DNA of 64,000 nt from Ancylobacter novellus (GTDB lineage Bacteria > Pseudomonadota > Alphaproteobacteria > Rhizobiales > Methylopilaceae): the NCBI GenBank assembly GCA_003241695.1, contig QFPN01000001.1, positions 310,001-374,000 on the forward strand, in the 5' to 3' direction. Numbering within the stretch: position 1 is the stretch's first letter; every line of letters begins with the position of its first letter. Shown here piece by piece: positions 18,221-26,628 of this stretch. Made by a program: the position numbers and the translations under genes. The notes under the pieces were generated by a model. The model did not search any database. It was given only the letters and a program-made list of their open reading frames with translations, and was not told the origin of the DNA.

Positions 18221-18718
18221 ATGTCGAAACGCCGTTTCCTCGCCCCGCTCGCGGCCTTCGCCCTGCTGATGGCGCCCGTCGCCCAGGCGCATGAATACAC
18301 CCTTGGCGAATTAATGATCGGCCACCCCTGGTCGCGCGCCACGGTTCCGGGCGTGAAGGTCGGCGGCGGCTACCTCACGATCATGAACCACGGATCCCAG
18401 CCGGACAGGCTTGTCTCGGTTCAGGTTCCGTTCGCGGAGCGCGCGGAGATCCACGAGAGCTCGGTCGAGGACGGCGTCGCGAAGATGCGCGAGATCGAAG
18501 GCGGGGTCGCGATCGCGCCGGGCGCGACGGTCGCGTTCGAGCCAGGCGGCAAGCACCTGATGTTCATCGGCCTGAAGCAGCCGCTGACCAAGGGCGAGAA
18601 GCTGAAGGGCGAGCTCGTTTTCGAAAAGGCCGGCAAGGTCGAGGTGGACTTCAACGTCGAGGCCGCCGGCTCCAAGCCCGCCGCCGACGCGATGGATCAT
18701 TCCGGCCACAAGATGTGA
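18221..18718 (+). CDS. Periplasmic copper chaperone, PCu(A)C family
   Basis: A 165-residue exported protein. A signal peptide (hydrophobic core FLAPLAAFALLMAPVAQA) precedes a cupredoxin-like domain with the copper(I) ligands of the family: His and Met in IHESSVEDGVAKM (H-x10-M) and the later pair in GGKHLMFIGL (HxM). A short His/Met tail, DAMDHSGHKM, could bind further copper. Such proteins deliver copper to the CuA or CuB site of cytochrome oxidase. An in-frame ATG overlapping the tilS stop would add 22 residues but would bury the signal peptide, so the later ATG behind GGAG was chosen. Confidence 0.9.
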   Translation: MSKRRFLAPLAAFALLMAPVAQAHEYTLGELMIGHPWSRATVPGVKVGGGYLTIMNHGSQPDRLVSVQVPFAERAEIHESSVEDGVAKMREIEGGVAIAPGATVAFEPGGKHLMFIGLKQPLTKGEKLKGELVFEKAGKVEVDFNVEAAGSKPAADAMDHSGHKM

Positions 18719-18737
18719 GCCTCGGCCCTACCGGTTC

Positions 18738-20546
18738 ATGCTCGCCCCCACCCTCGAGGCCGAAAAATACCGCGTCCTGAAATCCGCTTTCGGCTTTGAC
18801 TCCTTCCGGCCCGGACAGGAGCCGGTGATCGACGCGCTGCTGGCGGGCCGCGACGTGCTGGCCGTAATGCCGACCGGCGCTGGAAAATCGCTCTGCTATC
18901 AGGCGCCGGCGCTCGTGATGGGCGGCCTTGCGGTGGTGGTCTCGCCGCTGATCGCGCTGATGGAGGATCAGGTCGCGGGACTGCGGCTCGACGGAGTCGT
19001 GGCGGAGGCGATCCATTCCGGCCGCTCTCGCGAGGACAATGTCGCGTCCTGGCGTCGCGTCGCCTCGGGCGAGGCGCGGCTGCTCTATCTCGCGCCTGAG
19101 CGGCTAATGACGGAGCGCATGCTCACGGCGCTCGGCCGGCTTCCCGTCTCGTTGATCGCGATCGACGAGGCGCATTGCGTCTCGCAATGGGGTCATTCGT
19201 TCCGCTCGGAGTATCTGGCTCTCGGGCAGGCGCGCGCGGCGCTGCCGAAGGCGCGGATGATCGCGCTGACGGCGACCGCGGACCAGTCGACCCGCGACGA
19301 CATCGTCCAGAAGCTGTTCGACGGACGCGCCGAGACCTTCGTGGCGGGTTTCGACCGGCCGAACATCTCGATCGCCGTCGCCGAGAAGCGCGACGCGATG
19401 AGCGCGATCGAACGTTACGTCGAGGCGCGGGCGGGCTTGAGCGGCGTCGTCTACCGCATCTCGCGCAAGAAGGTCGAAGAAACGGCCGCGCGGCTGAAGA
19501 CTGCGGGCGTCAACGCGCTGGCCTATCACGCCGGCATGGAGGCGTCGGCCCGCGCGAGCGCTCAGGAGACGTTCCTCGCCGAACGCGGCGTGGTCATGGT
19601 CGCGACCGTCGCCTTCGGCATGGGCATCGACAAGTCGGACGTGCGCTATGTCGTCCATGGCGACGCGCCGGGCAGTCTCGAGGCCTACTATCAGGAGATC
19701 GGCCGCGCCGGCCGAGACGGCGAGGCGGCCGAGGCGCTGATGCTCTATGGCCTCGAGGACATCCGCACGCGCCGCCGTTTCATCGACGAGCAGGACTCGG
19801 GACCCGAGCGCAAGCGCGTCGAAAGCCGCCGGCTCGACGCGCTCGTGGGCTTCTGCGAGACCACCGCCTGCCGCAGGCAGGCGCTGCTCGCCTATTTCGG
19901 CGAAACGACCGGCCCCTGCGGCAACTGCGACGTCTGCCTCGACCCGCCCGAAGTCGTCGACGGCACGGAAGAGGCGCGGCTGCTGCTCGGGCTCGTCCGC
20001 GACACCGGACAGCGCTTCGGCGCGTCCCATGTCACGGCGCTCGCGGTCGGGCATGAAAGCGAGACGGTCACGTCCCGCGGCCATGACAGGCTCGCCGGCT
20101 TCGGCCGCGGCGCCGACCGGCCGGCGGCGGAATGGCGCGGGATCCTGCGCCAGTTGGTCGCCGTCCATGCCCTCGAAGTCGACGCCGGCGCCTATGGCGG
20201 CCTGATCCTGACGGAAAAGGGCGAGCGCGTCCTCGCAGGATCGGAGCGGATCTCGATCGCGAAGCCCAAGCCGCGGCGGCGTGAACGGCGCGGCGCGATG
20301 ACCGCGCAGGCGGTTCGGCTCTCCGGAGCGGACGAGGGACTGCTCACGCGGCTCAAGGCTCTTCGGCGAGAACTTGCGGTCGCCAGGGCGGCGCCCGCTT
20401 ACGTGATCTTCGCCGACAGCACGCTGATCGAGATGGCCGCGGCGCGACCGCGCACGCTGGACCAACTCGCACGAGTGAAGGGCGTTGGCGCGGCGAAGCT
20501 CGAGGCCTTCGGCGACGTCTTCCTGCGAGCGATCGCGGAAGGCTGA
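18738..20546 (+). CDS. recQ: ATP-dependent DNA helicase RecQ
   Basis: A 602-residue 3'-5' helicase. The Walker A motif is MPTGAGKSLCYQ, the DEAH box and aromatic loop read DEAHCVSQWGHSFR, and motif VI is QEIGRAGRDG. The RecQ-Ct zinc site is formed by cysteines in FCETTACRRQALLAYFGE and GPCGNCDVC, followed by a winged helix. An HRDC domain (about residues 525-600, ending VKGVGAAKLEAFGDVFLRAI) completes the standard three-domain form. It acts in recombination repair and fork processing. It ends head-on against ybgC with only seven bases between stops. Confidence 0.95.
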   Translation: MLAPTLEAEKYRVLKSAFGFDSFRPGQEPVIDALLAGRDVLAVMPTGAGKSLCYQAPALVMGGLAVVVSPLIALMEDQVAGLRLDGVVAEAIHSGRSREDNVASWRRVASGEARLLYLAPERLMTERMLTALGRLPVSLIAIDEAHCVSQWGHSFRSEYLALGQARAALPKARMIALTATADQSTRDDIVQKLFDGRAETFVAGFDRPNISIAVAEKRDAMSAIERYVEARAGLSGVVYRISRKKVEETAARLKTAGVNALAYHAGMEASARASAQETFLAERGVVMVATVAFGMGIDKSDVRYVVHGDAPGSLEAYYQEIGRAGRDGEAAEALMLYGLEDIRTRRRFIDEQDSGPERKRVESRRLDALVGFCETTACRRQALLAYFGETTGPCGNCDVCLDPPEVVDGTEEARLLLGLVRDTGQRFGASHVTALAVGHESETVTSRGHDRLAGFGRGADRPAAEWRGILRQLVAVHALEVDAGAYGGLILTEKGERVLAGSERISIAKPKPRRRERRGAMTAQAVRLSGADEGLLTRLKALRRELAVARAAPAYVIFADSTLIEMAAARPRTLDQLARVKGVGAAKLEAFGDVFLRAIAEG

Positions 20547-20553
20547 GCCCCTC

Positions 20554-20994
20554 CTACTCCGTCCGCATCATCTGCTCGCGCATGCGCGCGGGCATCCTGG
20601 CCGGGCGGCCGTCGCGCAGATAGGCGCATTGCGCCGTGGCCGCGACCAGAACCTCGCCGCCCCGCGTCACGATCTGGCGCAGCACGAGCGAAGCCGCCTT
20701 CACCTCCTCGGCCTGCGTCGTCACGGCGATGACGTCGTCCATCAGCGCCGGCTTCAGATAGTCGATCGTCATGCGCCGCACGACGAAGCCCTCGCGCTTC
20801 TCATCCCACAGCCGACGGTGATCGAACTCGATCGCGCGCAGGATCTCGGTGCGGGCGCGCTCCAGAAAGCGCAGATAGCTCGCGTGATAGACGAAGCCGG
20901 AAAAATCAGTGTCTTCGTAGTAGATGCGCAGCGTCAACACGTGGCGCACGCCTTCCATACGGCCGCCGAGGCCGTCGGTCACGTCTGCGGTCAC
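20554..20994 (-). CDS. ybgC: YbgC, Tol-Pal associated acyl-CoA thioesterase
   Basis: A 146-residue hotdog-fold thioesterase with the family segment RIYYEDTDFSGFVYHASYLRFLERARTE, in which the Asp of DTDFSG is the catalytic residue. It hydrolyses short or phospholipid-linked acyl-CoA in the cytoplasm. The GTG start lies five bases after the ruvB stop, so the two are probably co-transcribed; an internal ATG (MEGVRH) is an alternative. YbgC normally precedes tolQ; here it follows ruvB but faces recQ, because the tol block points the other way. Confidence 0.93.
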   Translation of the reverse strand: MTADVTDGLGGRMEGVRHVLTLRIYYEDTDFSGFVYHASYLRFLERARTEILRAIEFDHRRLWDEKREGFVVRRMTIDYLKPALMDDVIAVTTQAEEVKAASLVLRQIVTRGGEVLVAATAQCAYLRDGRPARMPARMREQMMRTE

Positions 20995-20999
20995 GATGG

Positions 21000-22040
21000 T
21001 CAGCCCTCTTCCCCGTCGAAGAGAGGCATCTGGGCCGTGTTCGCAGGCGCCGCAAGACCGAGATGGCGATAGGCGGTATGCGTCAAAACGCGGCCTCTCG
21101 GAGTGCGCTGGAGAAAGCCCTGCTGGAGCAGGTAGGGCTCGATGATCTCCTCGATGGCGTCGCGCGGCTCGGAAAGCGCCGCCGCCATCGTCTCGACGCC
21201 GACCGGCCCGCCGCCGTAATGCTCGGCGATCGCGGTGAGGTAGCGGCGGTCCATGGCGTCGAGGCCGAGATCGTCGACGTCGAGCAGCCGCAACGCCCGG
21301 TCGGCGGAGGCGCGCGTGACCTCCGCCTCGCCCGACACGGCCGCGAAGTCGCGCACGCGGCGCAGCAGCCGGCCGGCGATCCGCGGCGTTCCCCGGGCGC
21401 GGCGGGCGATCTCGCGCGCGCCTTCGGCGGTCATCGGCAGGCCGAGCACGCGCGCTCCGCGCCCGACGATCAGTTCGAGTTCGTCGACGTCATAGAAGTT
21501 CAGCCGCACGGGAATGCCGAACCGGTCGCGTAAAGGCGTCGTCAGCAGCCCCGCGCGGGTGGTCGCGCCGACGAGGGTGAACTTCGACAGATCGATCCTG
21601 ACGGAGCGCGCCGCAGGCCCCTCGCCGATGATGAGGTCGAGCTGAAAGTCCTCCATGGCCGGATAGAGGATTTCCTCGACCGCCGGATTGAGCCGGTGGA
21701 TCTCGTCGATGAAGAGCACGTCGCGCTCTTCGAGATTGGTCAGCAGCGCGGCGAGGTCGCCGGCCTTGGCGATGACCGGCCCCGACGTCGCGCGGAAGCC
21801 GACGCCGAGCTCGCGCGCGACGATCTGGGCGAGCGTCGTCTTGCCGAGGCCGGGGGGGCCTGCGAGCAGCACATGGTCGAGCGCCTCGCCGCGCGCCTTC
21901 GCCGCCTGAATGAAGACGCTGAGGTTCTCGCGCGCCTGCTTCTGCCCGGTGAAGTCGGCGAGCGTCTGCGGTCGGATCGTCGCTTCGAGCGCGTCGTCGC
22001 CGCGGCGGTCGGGATCTCGGATGGGGCTCGCGGCGGTCAT
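21000..22040 (-). CDS. ruvB: Holliday junction branch-migration ATPase RuvB
   Basis: A 346-residue AAA+ motor. Walker A is GPPGLGKTTLAQ, Walker B is VLFIDEIHRL, the sensor and Arg-finger segment reads TTRAGLLTTPLRDRFG, and the C-terminal winged helix ends QGFLQRTPRGRVLTHTAYRHL. RuvB hexamers pump DNA through the RuvA-bound junction. The start MTAASPIRDPDRR was chosen to match family length. It is split from ruvA by a sulfotransferase-like gene on the opposite strand, which is unusual since ruvA and ruvB are normally adjacent. Confidence 0.96.
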   Translation of the reverse strand: MTAASPIRDPDRRGDDALEATIRPQTLADFTGQKQARENLSVFIQAAKARGEALDHVLLAGPPGLGKTTLAQIVARELGVGFRATSGPVIAKAGDLAALLTNLEERDVLFIDEIHRLNPAVEEILYPAMEDFQLDLIIGEGPAARSVRIDLSKFTLVGATTRAGLLTTPLRDRFGIPVRLNFYDVDELELIVGRGARVLGLPMTAEGAREIARRARGTPRIAGRLLRRVRDFAAVSGEAEVTRASADRALRLLDVDDLGLDAMDRRYLTAIAEHYGGGPVGVETMAAALSEPRDAIEEIIEPYLLQQGFLQRTPRGRVLTHTAYRHLGLAAPANTAQMPLFDGEEG

Positions 22041-22155
22041 TCGCCTCAGACGCTCGGATTGGCTTCGGCCATGGTGATACGGTAAAGGTGGCGCCAAGCA
22101 AACGGAGCACGGCGGTCTTTTCCGACCGGCGTCCGATCGGAGACGCAAACGTTCG

Positions 22156-23271
22156 ATGGCTGTCACCAAACCGGCGACGAGAACCTGTTATCTGCATATC
22201 GGCACGCCCAAAGCCGGCAGCACCACCATCCAGGGCTTCCTGCACGTCTATCGCGACGCGCTCCAGGCGACCGGCCTGGATCTGCCGACCTTCGAACAGG
22301 AGGACATCTTCGCGGGCGGCGTCAGGATCTCCAAGTCTCTGGAGCGGGAGAAAAATCCTTCCGTCCCGAAGTCCCAAGCCTGGAAATGGCTCGACGGCCA
22401 TCTTGCCGAAACCGATGGCGATCTCTGCATCTCCAGAGAGGCGTTTCTCGCCATCTTCACTGAGAAGAAGAACATTACGTTCGTCCGCCGTTTCTTCGCC
22501 GAGCGCGGCGTGCGGCTCAAGATGATCGCCTATGTCCGCGACACCGCGGGGTTCTACAACGCGAACTACACCCAGCAGGCGAAGCGCTTTCTGACCGAGC
22601 TCGATTTCGACGGCTGGGCAGAGAAGATGATGGGCTCGCCTCTTCTGATCCATCGCAACGCACGGCTGTTCAGGAACGTGCTCGCGCAGGAAGAAGTCGA
22701 GGTCGTTGTCCGGCCGCTGCAGAATCTCGGGCCGAAGGGCCTGATCGGCGACTTCTGCGAACAGATCGGACGCCCTGACTTCGACTGGTCGGGCTTCGAC
22801 GAGAAACCGTTCCGGAACGAAACGCCGGGCGCGCGCACCATGGCGGCGGCGCTCGTCGTCGCCCGAAAGCTCCGCGAAGGCGTGGAAGCTGGCAAGCTCG
22901 CCGATCTCGGACTTTATCGCGAGCTTGGCCGTCAGTTCCGTGAGCTGACGGCGACCCGCGGCTGGGCGGAGAAGCCGTTCTATGGCCCGACTCCCGAAAT
23001 GGCTAAGCGGATCGAGGATCGGTTCGCGAAGTCCAACGAGCGCCTGGCGCAGCGGGTCTGGGGCTCGAGCTGGCTCGAGAACGTGCGTCCCTCCACCAAG
23101 GAACGTTGCGTCTACGACATCGAGGCTGCGCCGCCCGCGGAACGCGCCGAGATCGAGGACGTGACGAACGAGTTCATCGACGGGCTCATCAAGAACGTCG
23201 ACGAACGCCGCGCCGTCCTCAACGCTCCAGGCATCCGGAAGCCCGGCCGGATAAGCGCCGAATTTCCATAA
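22156..23271 (+). CDS. Sulfotransferase-like protein inserted between ruvA and ruvB
   Basis: A 371-residue protein whose N-terminus, CYLHIGTPKAGSTTIQGFL, is the 5'-phosphosulfate-binding loop of PAPS-dependent sulfotransferases (GxPKxGSTxI type). A later region (RRFFAERGVRLKMIAYVRDTAGFYNANYTQQ) contains the expected 3'-phosphate-binding Arg/Ser-type segment VRDTAGF. Such enzymes sulfate exopolysaccharides, glycolipids or Nod-factor-like molecules, but the acceptor cannot be predicted. It is divergent from ruvB and convergent with ruvA. Base composition looks slightly lower in G+C than the ruv genes, consistent with recent arrival; this was judged by eye. Confidence 0.75.
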   Translation: MAVTKPATRTCYLHIGTPKAGSTTIQGFLHVYRDALQATGLDLPTFEQEDIFAGGVRISKSLEREKNPSVPKSQAWKWLDGHLAETDGDLCISREAFLAIFTEKKNITFVRRFFAERGVRLKMIAYVRDTAGFYNANYTQQAKRFLTELDFDGWAEKMMGSPLLIHRNARLFRNVLAQEEVEVVVRPLQNLGPKGLIGDFCEQIGRPDFDWSGFDEKPFRNETPGARTMAAALVVARKLREGVEAGKLADLGLYRELGRQFRELTATRGWAEKPFYGPTPEMAKRIEDRFAKSNERLAQRVWGSSWLENVRPSTKERCVYDIEAAPPAERAEIEDVTNEFIDGLIKNVDERRAVLNAPGIRKPGRISAEFP

Positions 23272-23295
23272 GAGGGCGCCACGACGGCTCGACCG

Positions 23296-23919
23296 TCACC
23301 CCTTCGCCAGCTCTTTCAACCCGCCGCGGATAAGGCGTTCGGTGGTGGCGTCCTCGCCGAGCGCCTGCCGGGCGGCGGCGACCGCGGCGCTGGCCTGCGG
23401 AGCGGCGTAGCCCAGGTTGACGAGCGCCGAGACCGCGTCGCGCACGGGCGTCGCGGGCCCCTTCCCCTCGGCCGCCTCGCCTGCGACCCGCGCGAGGCCC
23501 GGATCAACGTCGGCGAACAGCGGCGCCTTGTCCTTGAGTTCAGCTGCGATCCGCGCCGCGACCTTGGGTCCGACGCCCGGCGCCCGCGAGATCGCCGCGA
23601 CGTCGCGCAACGCGATCGCGGTCGCGAGGTCGGGCGCCTCGAGGACGGACAGCACGCCGAGCGCGACCTTGGTTCCGACGCCCTGCACCGTGTTGAGCAG
23701 GCGGAACCACTCGCGCTCGAGATCGGCCATGAAGCCGAAGAGCTGGATCCGGTCTTCGCGGACATGGGTCTCGATCGAGAGCCGCGCGGTCTCCCCGGCC
23801 TTGGGCAGGCGCGAGAGCGTCTTGGTCGAGCAATAGACCACGTAGCCGACCCCGCCGACGTCGAGGATGACCCAGTCGGGGCCGACGGAATCGACCGTGC
23901 CCGTAAGCTTGCCGATCAT
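23296..23919 (-). CDS. ruvA: Holliday junction DNA helicase subunit RuvA
   Basis: A 207-residue protein with the three RuvA domains: the N-terminal OB fold (MIGKLTGTVDSVGPDWVILDVGGVGYVVY), the helix-hairpin-helix domain (about 70-140, including LLNTVQGVGTKVALGVLS and ISRAPGVGPKVAARIAAELKDK), and the flexible linker with the C-terminal RuvB-binding domain (about 160-207). It binds four-way junctions as a tetramer. Its start overlaps the ruvC stop (ATGA), so ruvC and ruvA are translationally coupled. Confidence 0.95.
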   Translation of the reverse strand: MIGKLTGTVDSVGPDWVILDVGGVGYVVYCSTKTLSRLPKAGETARLSIETHVREDRIQLFGFMADLEREWFRLLNTVQGVGTKVALGVLSVLEAPDLATAIALRDVAAISRAPGVGPKVAARIAAELKDKAPLFADVDPGLARVAGEAAEGKGPATPVRDAVSALVNLGYAAPQASAAVAAARQALGEDATTERLIRGGLKELAKG

Positions 23920-24434
23920 GCGGAAACCTTCAGGGAGGCGAGCCGGACCGCGGCGCCGCGGTGCTGCGCGTGGCAGATCGCGACTGCGAGCGCGTCGGCT
24001 GCGTCCGGGCTCGCAACCCGCGCAGTCGGCAGCAGGATCGCGATCATGGCCTGGATCTGCCGCTTCTCGGCGTGGCCCGCGCCGACGACGGTCTTCTTCA
24101 CGAGGTTCGGGGCGTATTCGGCGACCGGCAGACCGGCCAGCGCCGGAACCAGCATCGCCACGCCCCGCGCCTGACCGAGCTTCAGCGTCGAGTGCGGGTT
24201 GGTGTTGACGAAGGTCTCCTCGACCGCGGCCTCGTGGGGCGCATGCCGGTCGAGAACCTCCACGAGGCCGGCGTGGAGCGCGGCGAGCCGGTCGGCGAGC
24301 GGGGCGGCGTCGTCCGAGCGCACGACGCCAGCCGCCACGAAGGACAGCCGCGAGCCTTCGGCCGCGATCACCCCCCAGCCGGTGCGGCGAAGGCCCGGAT
24401 CGACGCCCAGGATGCGAATCGGAAGCGCGCTCAT
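23916..24434 (-). CDS. ruvC: Crossover junction endonuclease RuvC
   Basis: A 172-residue RNase H-fold resolvase. Catalytic acidic residues are visible in ILGVDPGLRRTGWG (Asp), AAVEETFVNTN (Glu) and ASPDAADALAVAICHA (Asp pair). It cuts Holliday junctions symmetrically during recombination. The start MSALPIRILG was preferred to a start seven codons upstream. The product overlaps ruvA by four bases. Confidence 0.95.
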   Translation of the reverse strand: MSALPIRILGVDPGLRRTGWGVIAAEGSRLSFVAAGVVRSDDAAPLADRLAALHAGLVEVLDRHAPHEAAVEETFVNTNPHSTLKLGQARGVAMLVPALAGLPVAEYAPNLVKKTVVGAGHAEKRQIQAMIAILLPTARVASPDAADALAVAICHAQHRGAAVRLASLKVSA

Positions 24435-24489
24435 ACGCTCGAGACTAGCGGCCAATCGTTAGCGGAACACAAGCGGAACAGGCCGACGC

Positions 24490-25740
24490 CTATCCGCCGT
24501 AGCGCCGCGCCGCCTCGATGGTGAGGCCCGTTCCGACCGCGCCGAAGATGTCGCCCTCGACCACGCGGGCGTCCGGGGTCTCGGCGAGGATCGCGGCGCG
24601 CACATGCGGAATGCGGGTCGATCCGCCGGTGAGGAACACCGCGTCGATCTGATCGGCCGCAAGCCCGGCGGAGGCGAGGCACCGGCGGATCCGTTCGGCG
24701 ATCTTGCCGCCGAGCGCCTCGGTGTGACGCTCGAACGCCTCCCTGCGGACGGACGCCGAGAGACCCGGCTCGGCCCAGCCGAGCGCGATCTCGGTCTCCT
24801 GACCGTCGGACAGCGCGATCTTCGCGCCTTCGACCGCCGCCGCGAGCCCGTGGCCTCTCTCGTCCTCCACCGCCCGGATCAGCCGGTCGATGAGGTCCGG
24901 ACGGGCCGAGTCCCGCCGGACCTCCCGAATTTGGCGGAGCGCGCGGCCGTCATAGAGCCGGTTGATGCTCGACCAGGTGGCGAGGTCGTGGAAATAGACC
25001 GAGGGCGCCTCGAGTTCCCGCCGCTTCATCGGCGATCCCATGCCGAGCAGCGGCATCACCGATCCGAGCGACAGCCGGCGGTCGAAATCGACGCCGCCGA
25101 CGCGCACGCCCTCGTTGGCGAGCACGTCGCCGCGCCGGTCGTCGCGGCCTTTCCGGTCGGGGCCGATGCGGACGACGGAGAAGTCCGACGTGCCGCCGCC
25201 GATGTCCGCGATCAGCGCAAGCTCCTCGCGCGCCGCCTCGCGCTCGTAGTCCAGCGCAGCGGCCACCGGCTCGTACTGGAACGACACCTCGCGGAACCCG
25301 ACCGACGACGCGATCTCGCGCAGCGTCTCCTCGGCGCGGGCGTCGGCCTCGTCGTCGCCGTCGACGAAATGGACCGGCCGGCCATGGGTCACGCAGTCGA
25401 TCTCACGCCCGGCCACGGTTTCGGCGCGCCGCTTCACGATCGCCAGATAGCGGGCGATGACCTCGCGGAACTTCACCCGCTCGCGGCCGACCTGCGTCGC
25501 CTCGTCGATGAGGCTGGTGCCGAGCACGGATTTGAGGCTGCGCATCAGCCGGCCGGCCTCGCCGTCGAGATAGGCCGACATCGCGGCGCGCCCGACCTTG
25601 GGAGCGGCCTGCGGCGCGAAGAAGATCGCGCTCGGGATCGTGGTCTCGACGCCTTCGAGCGAAAGCAGCGCCGGCCGCCCGCCGACGGTCACGCCGAGGG
25701 TGGTGTTGGACGTGCCGAAATCGAGGCCGCAGGCGGTCAT
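24490..25740 (-). CDS. YegD-like Hsp70 family protein lacking a substrate-binding domain
   Basis: A 416-residue protein made only of the Hsp70 ATPase fold. Phosphate loop 1 is GLDFGTSNTTLGV, phosphate loop 2 is LIADIGGGTSDFSVV, and the adenosine motif is AVFLTGGSTRIPHV. There is no DnaK-type beta-sandwich or lid, and the length matches YegD/HscC-type short relatives. Chaperone activity is therefore doubtful, and an ATP-dependent regulatory or assembly role is possible. No DnaJ or GrpE partner is nearby. It lies 56 bases upstream of ruvC on the same strand but is probably an insertion into a conserved gene order. Confidence 0.85.
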   Translation of the reverse strand: MTACGLDFGTSNTTLGVTVGGRPALLSLEGVETTIPSAIFFAPQAAPKVGRAAMSAYLDGEAGRLMRSLKSVLGTSLIDEATQVGRERVKFREVIARYLAIVKRRAETVAGREIDCVTHGRPVHFVDGDDEADARAEETLREIASSVGFREVSFQYEPVAAALDYEREAAREELALIADIGGGTSDFSVVRIGPDRKGRDDRRGDVLANEGVRVGGVDFDRRLSLGSVMPLLGMGSPMKRRELEAPSVYFHDLATWSSINRLYDGRALRQIREVRRDSARPDLIDRLIRAVEDERGHGLAAAVEGAKIALSDGQETEIALGWAEPGLSASVRREAFERHTEALGGKIAERIRRCLASAGLAADQIDAVFLTGGSTRIPHVRAAILAETPDARVVEGDIFGAVGTGLTIEAARRYGG

Positions 25741-26000
25741 GGCGGGTCGCAGTTCTTTGGGAGGGCGGCTCTCCTAGCCCCCATGACGACCGCCGTCCAG
25801 AGTCGAAGCGCCGGAGCCCCACGGACGGAAAGCGCCCGCCCATCTCAAGCCGCCGCGCTGGATCGCCCTCGGCCGGTCATCCCGGCGTGTCGCGGAATCC
25901 ATTCCCGCCCCAGACATTCCCGGCGGCTGCGGGAGCGCGTCCCGGCGTTCCGTTTGGCTGCAGCGAAGAGAACGGGAGGGGCTCCAGCCAGCCCTTGACA
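25741..26000. other. Intergenic region between the Hsp70-like gene and the GbsR-like gene
   Basis: No gene is apparent. The central part carries a repeat-like G+C-rich segment (CGGTCATCCCGGCG near 25876-25889, then TCCCGGCG near 25947) akin to the GTCATCCCGG element at 46039-46142. The right end holds TTGACA at 25995-26000, a good minus-35 hexamer for the downstream gene. A fair minus-10 (TAATTT at 26017-26022) overlaps the operator. Confidence 0.45.
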
Positions 26001-26056
26001 TCATCTGTCATTTCAGTAATTTCACTATTGACTGAAATAACGGAAATTACAGATGA
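26001..26056. promoter_or_regulatory. Long inverted-repeat operator over the GbsR-family promoter and start codon
   Basis: Two 23-base arms, 26001-26023 and 26034-26056, are inverted copies matching at 20 of 23 positions, separated by ten bases. Each arm contains two ATTTC boxes nine bases apart start to start, giving four boxes in all. Two further exact inverted repeats are nested within (ATTTCAGT with ACTGAAAT, and GTAATTTC with GAAATTAC). The right arm covers the ATG of the regulator gene and the left arm abuts TTGACA. The segment is strikingly A+T-rich for this genome. Autoregulation is the natural inference. Confidence 0.8.
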
Positions 26057-26628
26057 CGCCGTTGATGGAACGCTTCGTCCTGCACTGGGGGGAGATGGGC
26101 GCGCGCTGGGGCGTGAACCGCTCGGTCGCGCAGATCCACGGCTACCTGTTCATCGTCGGGCGCCCGGTGGACGCCGACGAACTGACGCGCGAACTCGCGA
26201 TCTCGCGCTCCAACGTCTCGGGCAGCCTCAAGGAGCTCCAGCAGCTCGGTCTCGCGCGACTCGTTCATCGTGTCGGCGATCGGAAGGATCATTTCGAAAC
26301 GCTGGGCGACCCCTGGGAGATGGCGATGCAGGTGGCCGAGGCGCGCCGGCAGCGCGAGATCCAGCCGACCCTCGACGCGCTGAAGGCGCTCTCGGAGGAG
26401 GCCGGCGCCGACGCGGAGACGCCCGAAATCACGCGGCGTCGCATCGTGGAGCTCTCCGCCTTCGGGCAGGAGCTCGACGTCTGGTACCGCGAAATCAAAC
26501 GCCTCCCCATCGGGACCCTCAGGGGCCTGATGCGGATGGGCGCGAAGATCGCCCGGTTCATGCCGGGCGGACGGGGCGGAGCGGCCGAGGAGCGGCCGCA
26601 GCCCCAGAGCGAAGGAGAGCGGACATGA
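26053..26628 (+). CDS. GbsR/MarR family transcriptional regulator
   Basis: A 191-residue winged-helix protein. The N-terminal helix FVLHWGEMGARWGVNRSVAQIHGYLFIVGRPVDADELTREL leads to the recognition segment LAISRSNVSGSLKELQQLGLARLVHRVGDRKDHFET, characteristic of the GbsR branch. The C-terminal part (about 95-165) is helical and probably dimerises or binds ligand. The operator overlapping its own start codon implies tight autorepression, and an mRNA with a very short leader. Its stop overlaps the next start as ATGA, so it is coupled to the membrane protein downstream. The inducer is unknown. Confidence 0.88.
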   Translation: MTPLMERFVLHWGEMGARWGVNRSVAQIHGYLFIVGRPVDADELTRELAISRSNVSGSLKELQQLGLARLVHRVGDRKDHFETLGDPWEMAMQVAEARRQREIQPTLDALKALSEEAGADAETPEITRRRIVELSAFGQELDVWYREIKRLPIGTLRGLMRMGAKIARFMPGGRGGAAEERPQPQSEGERT

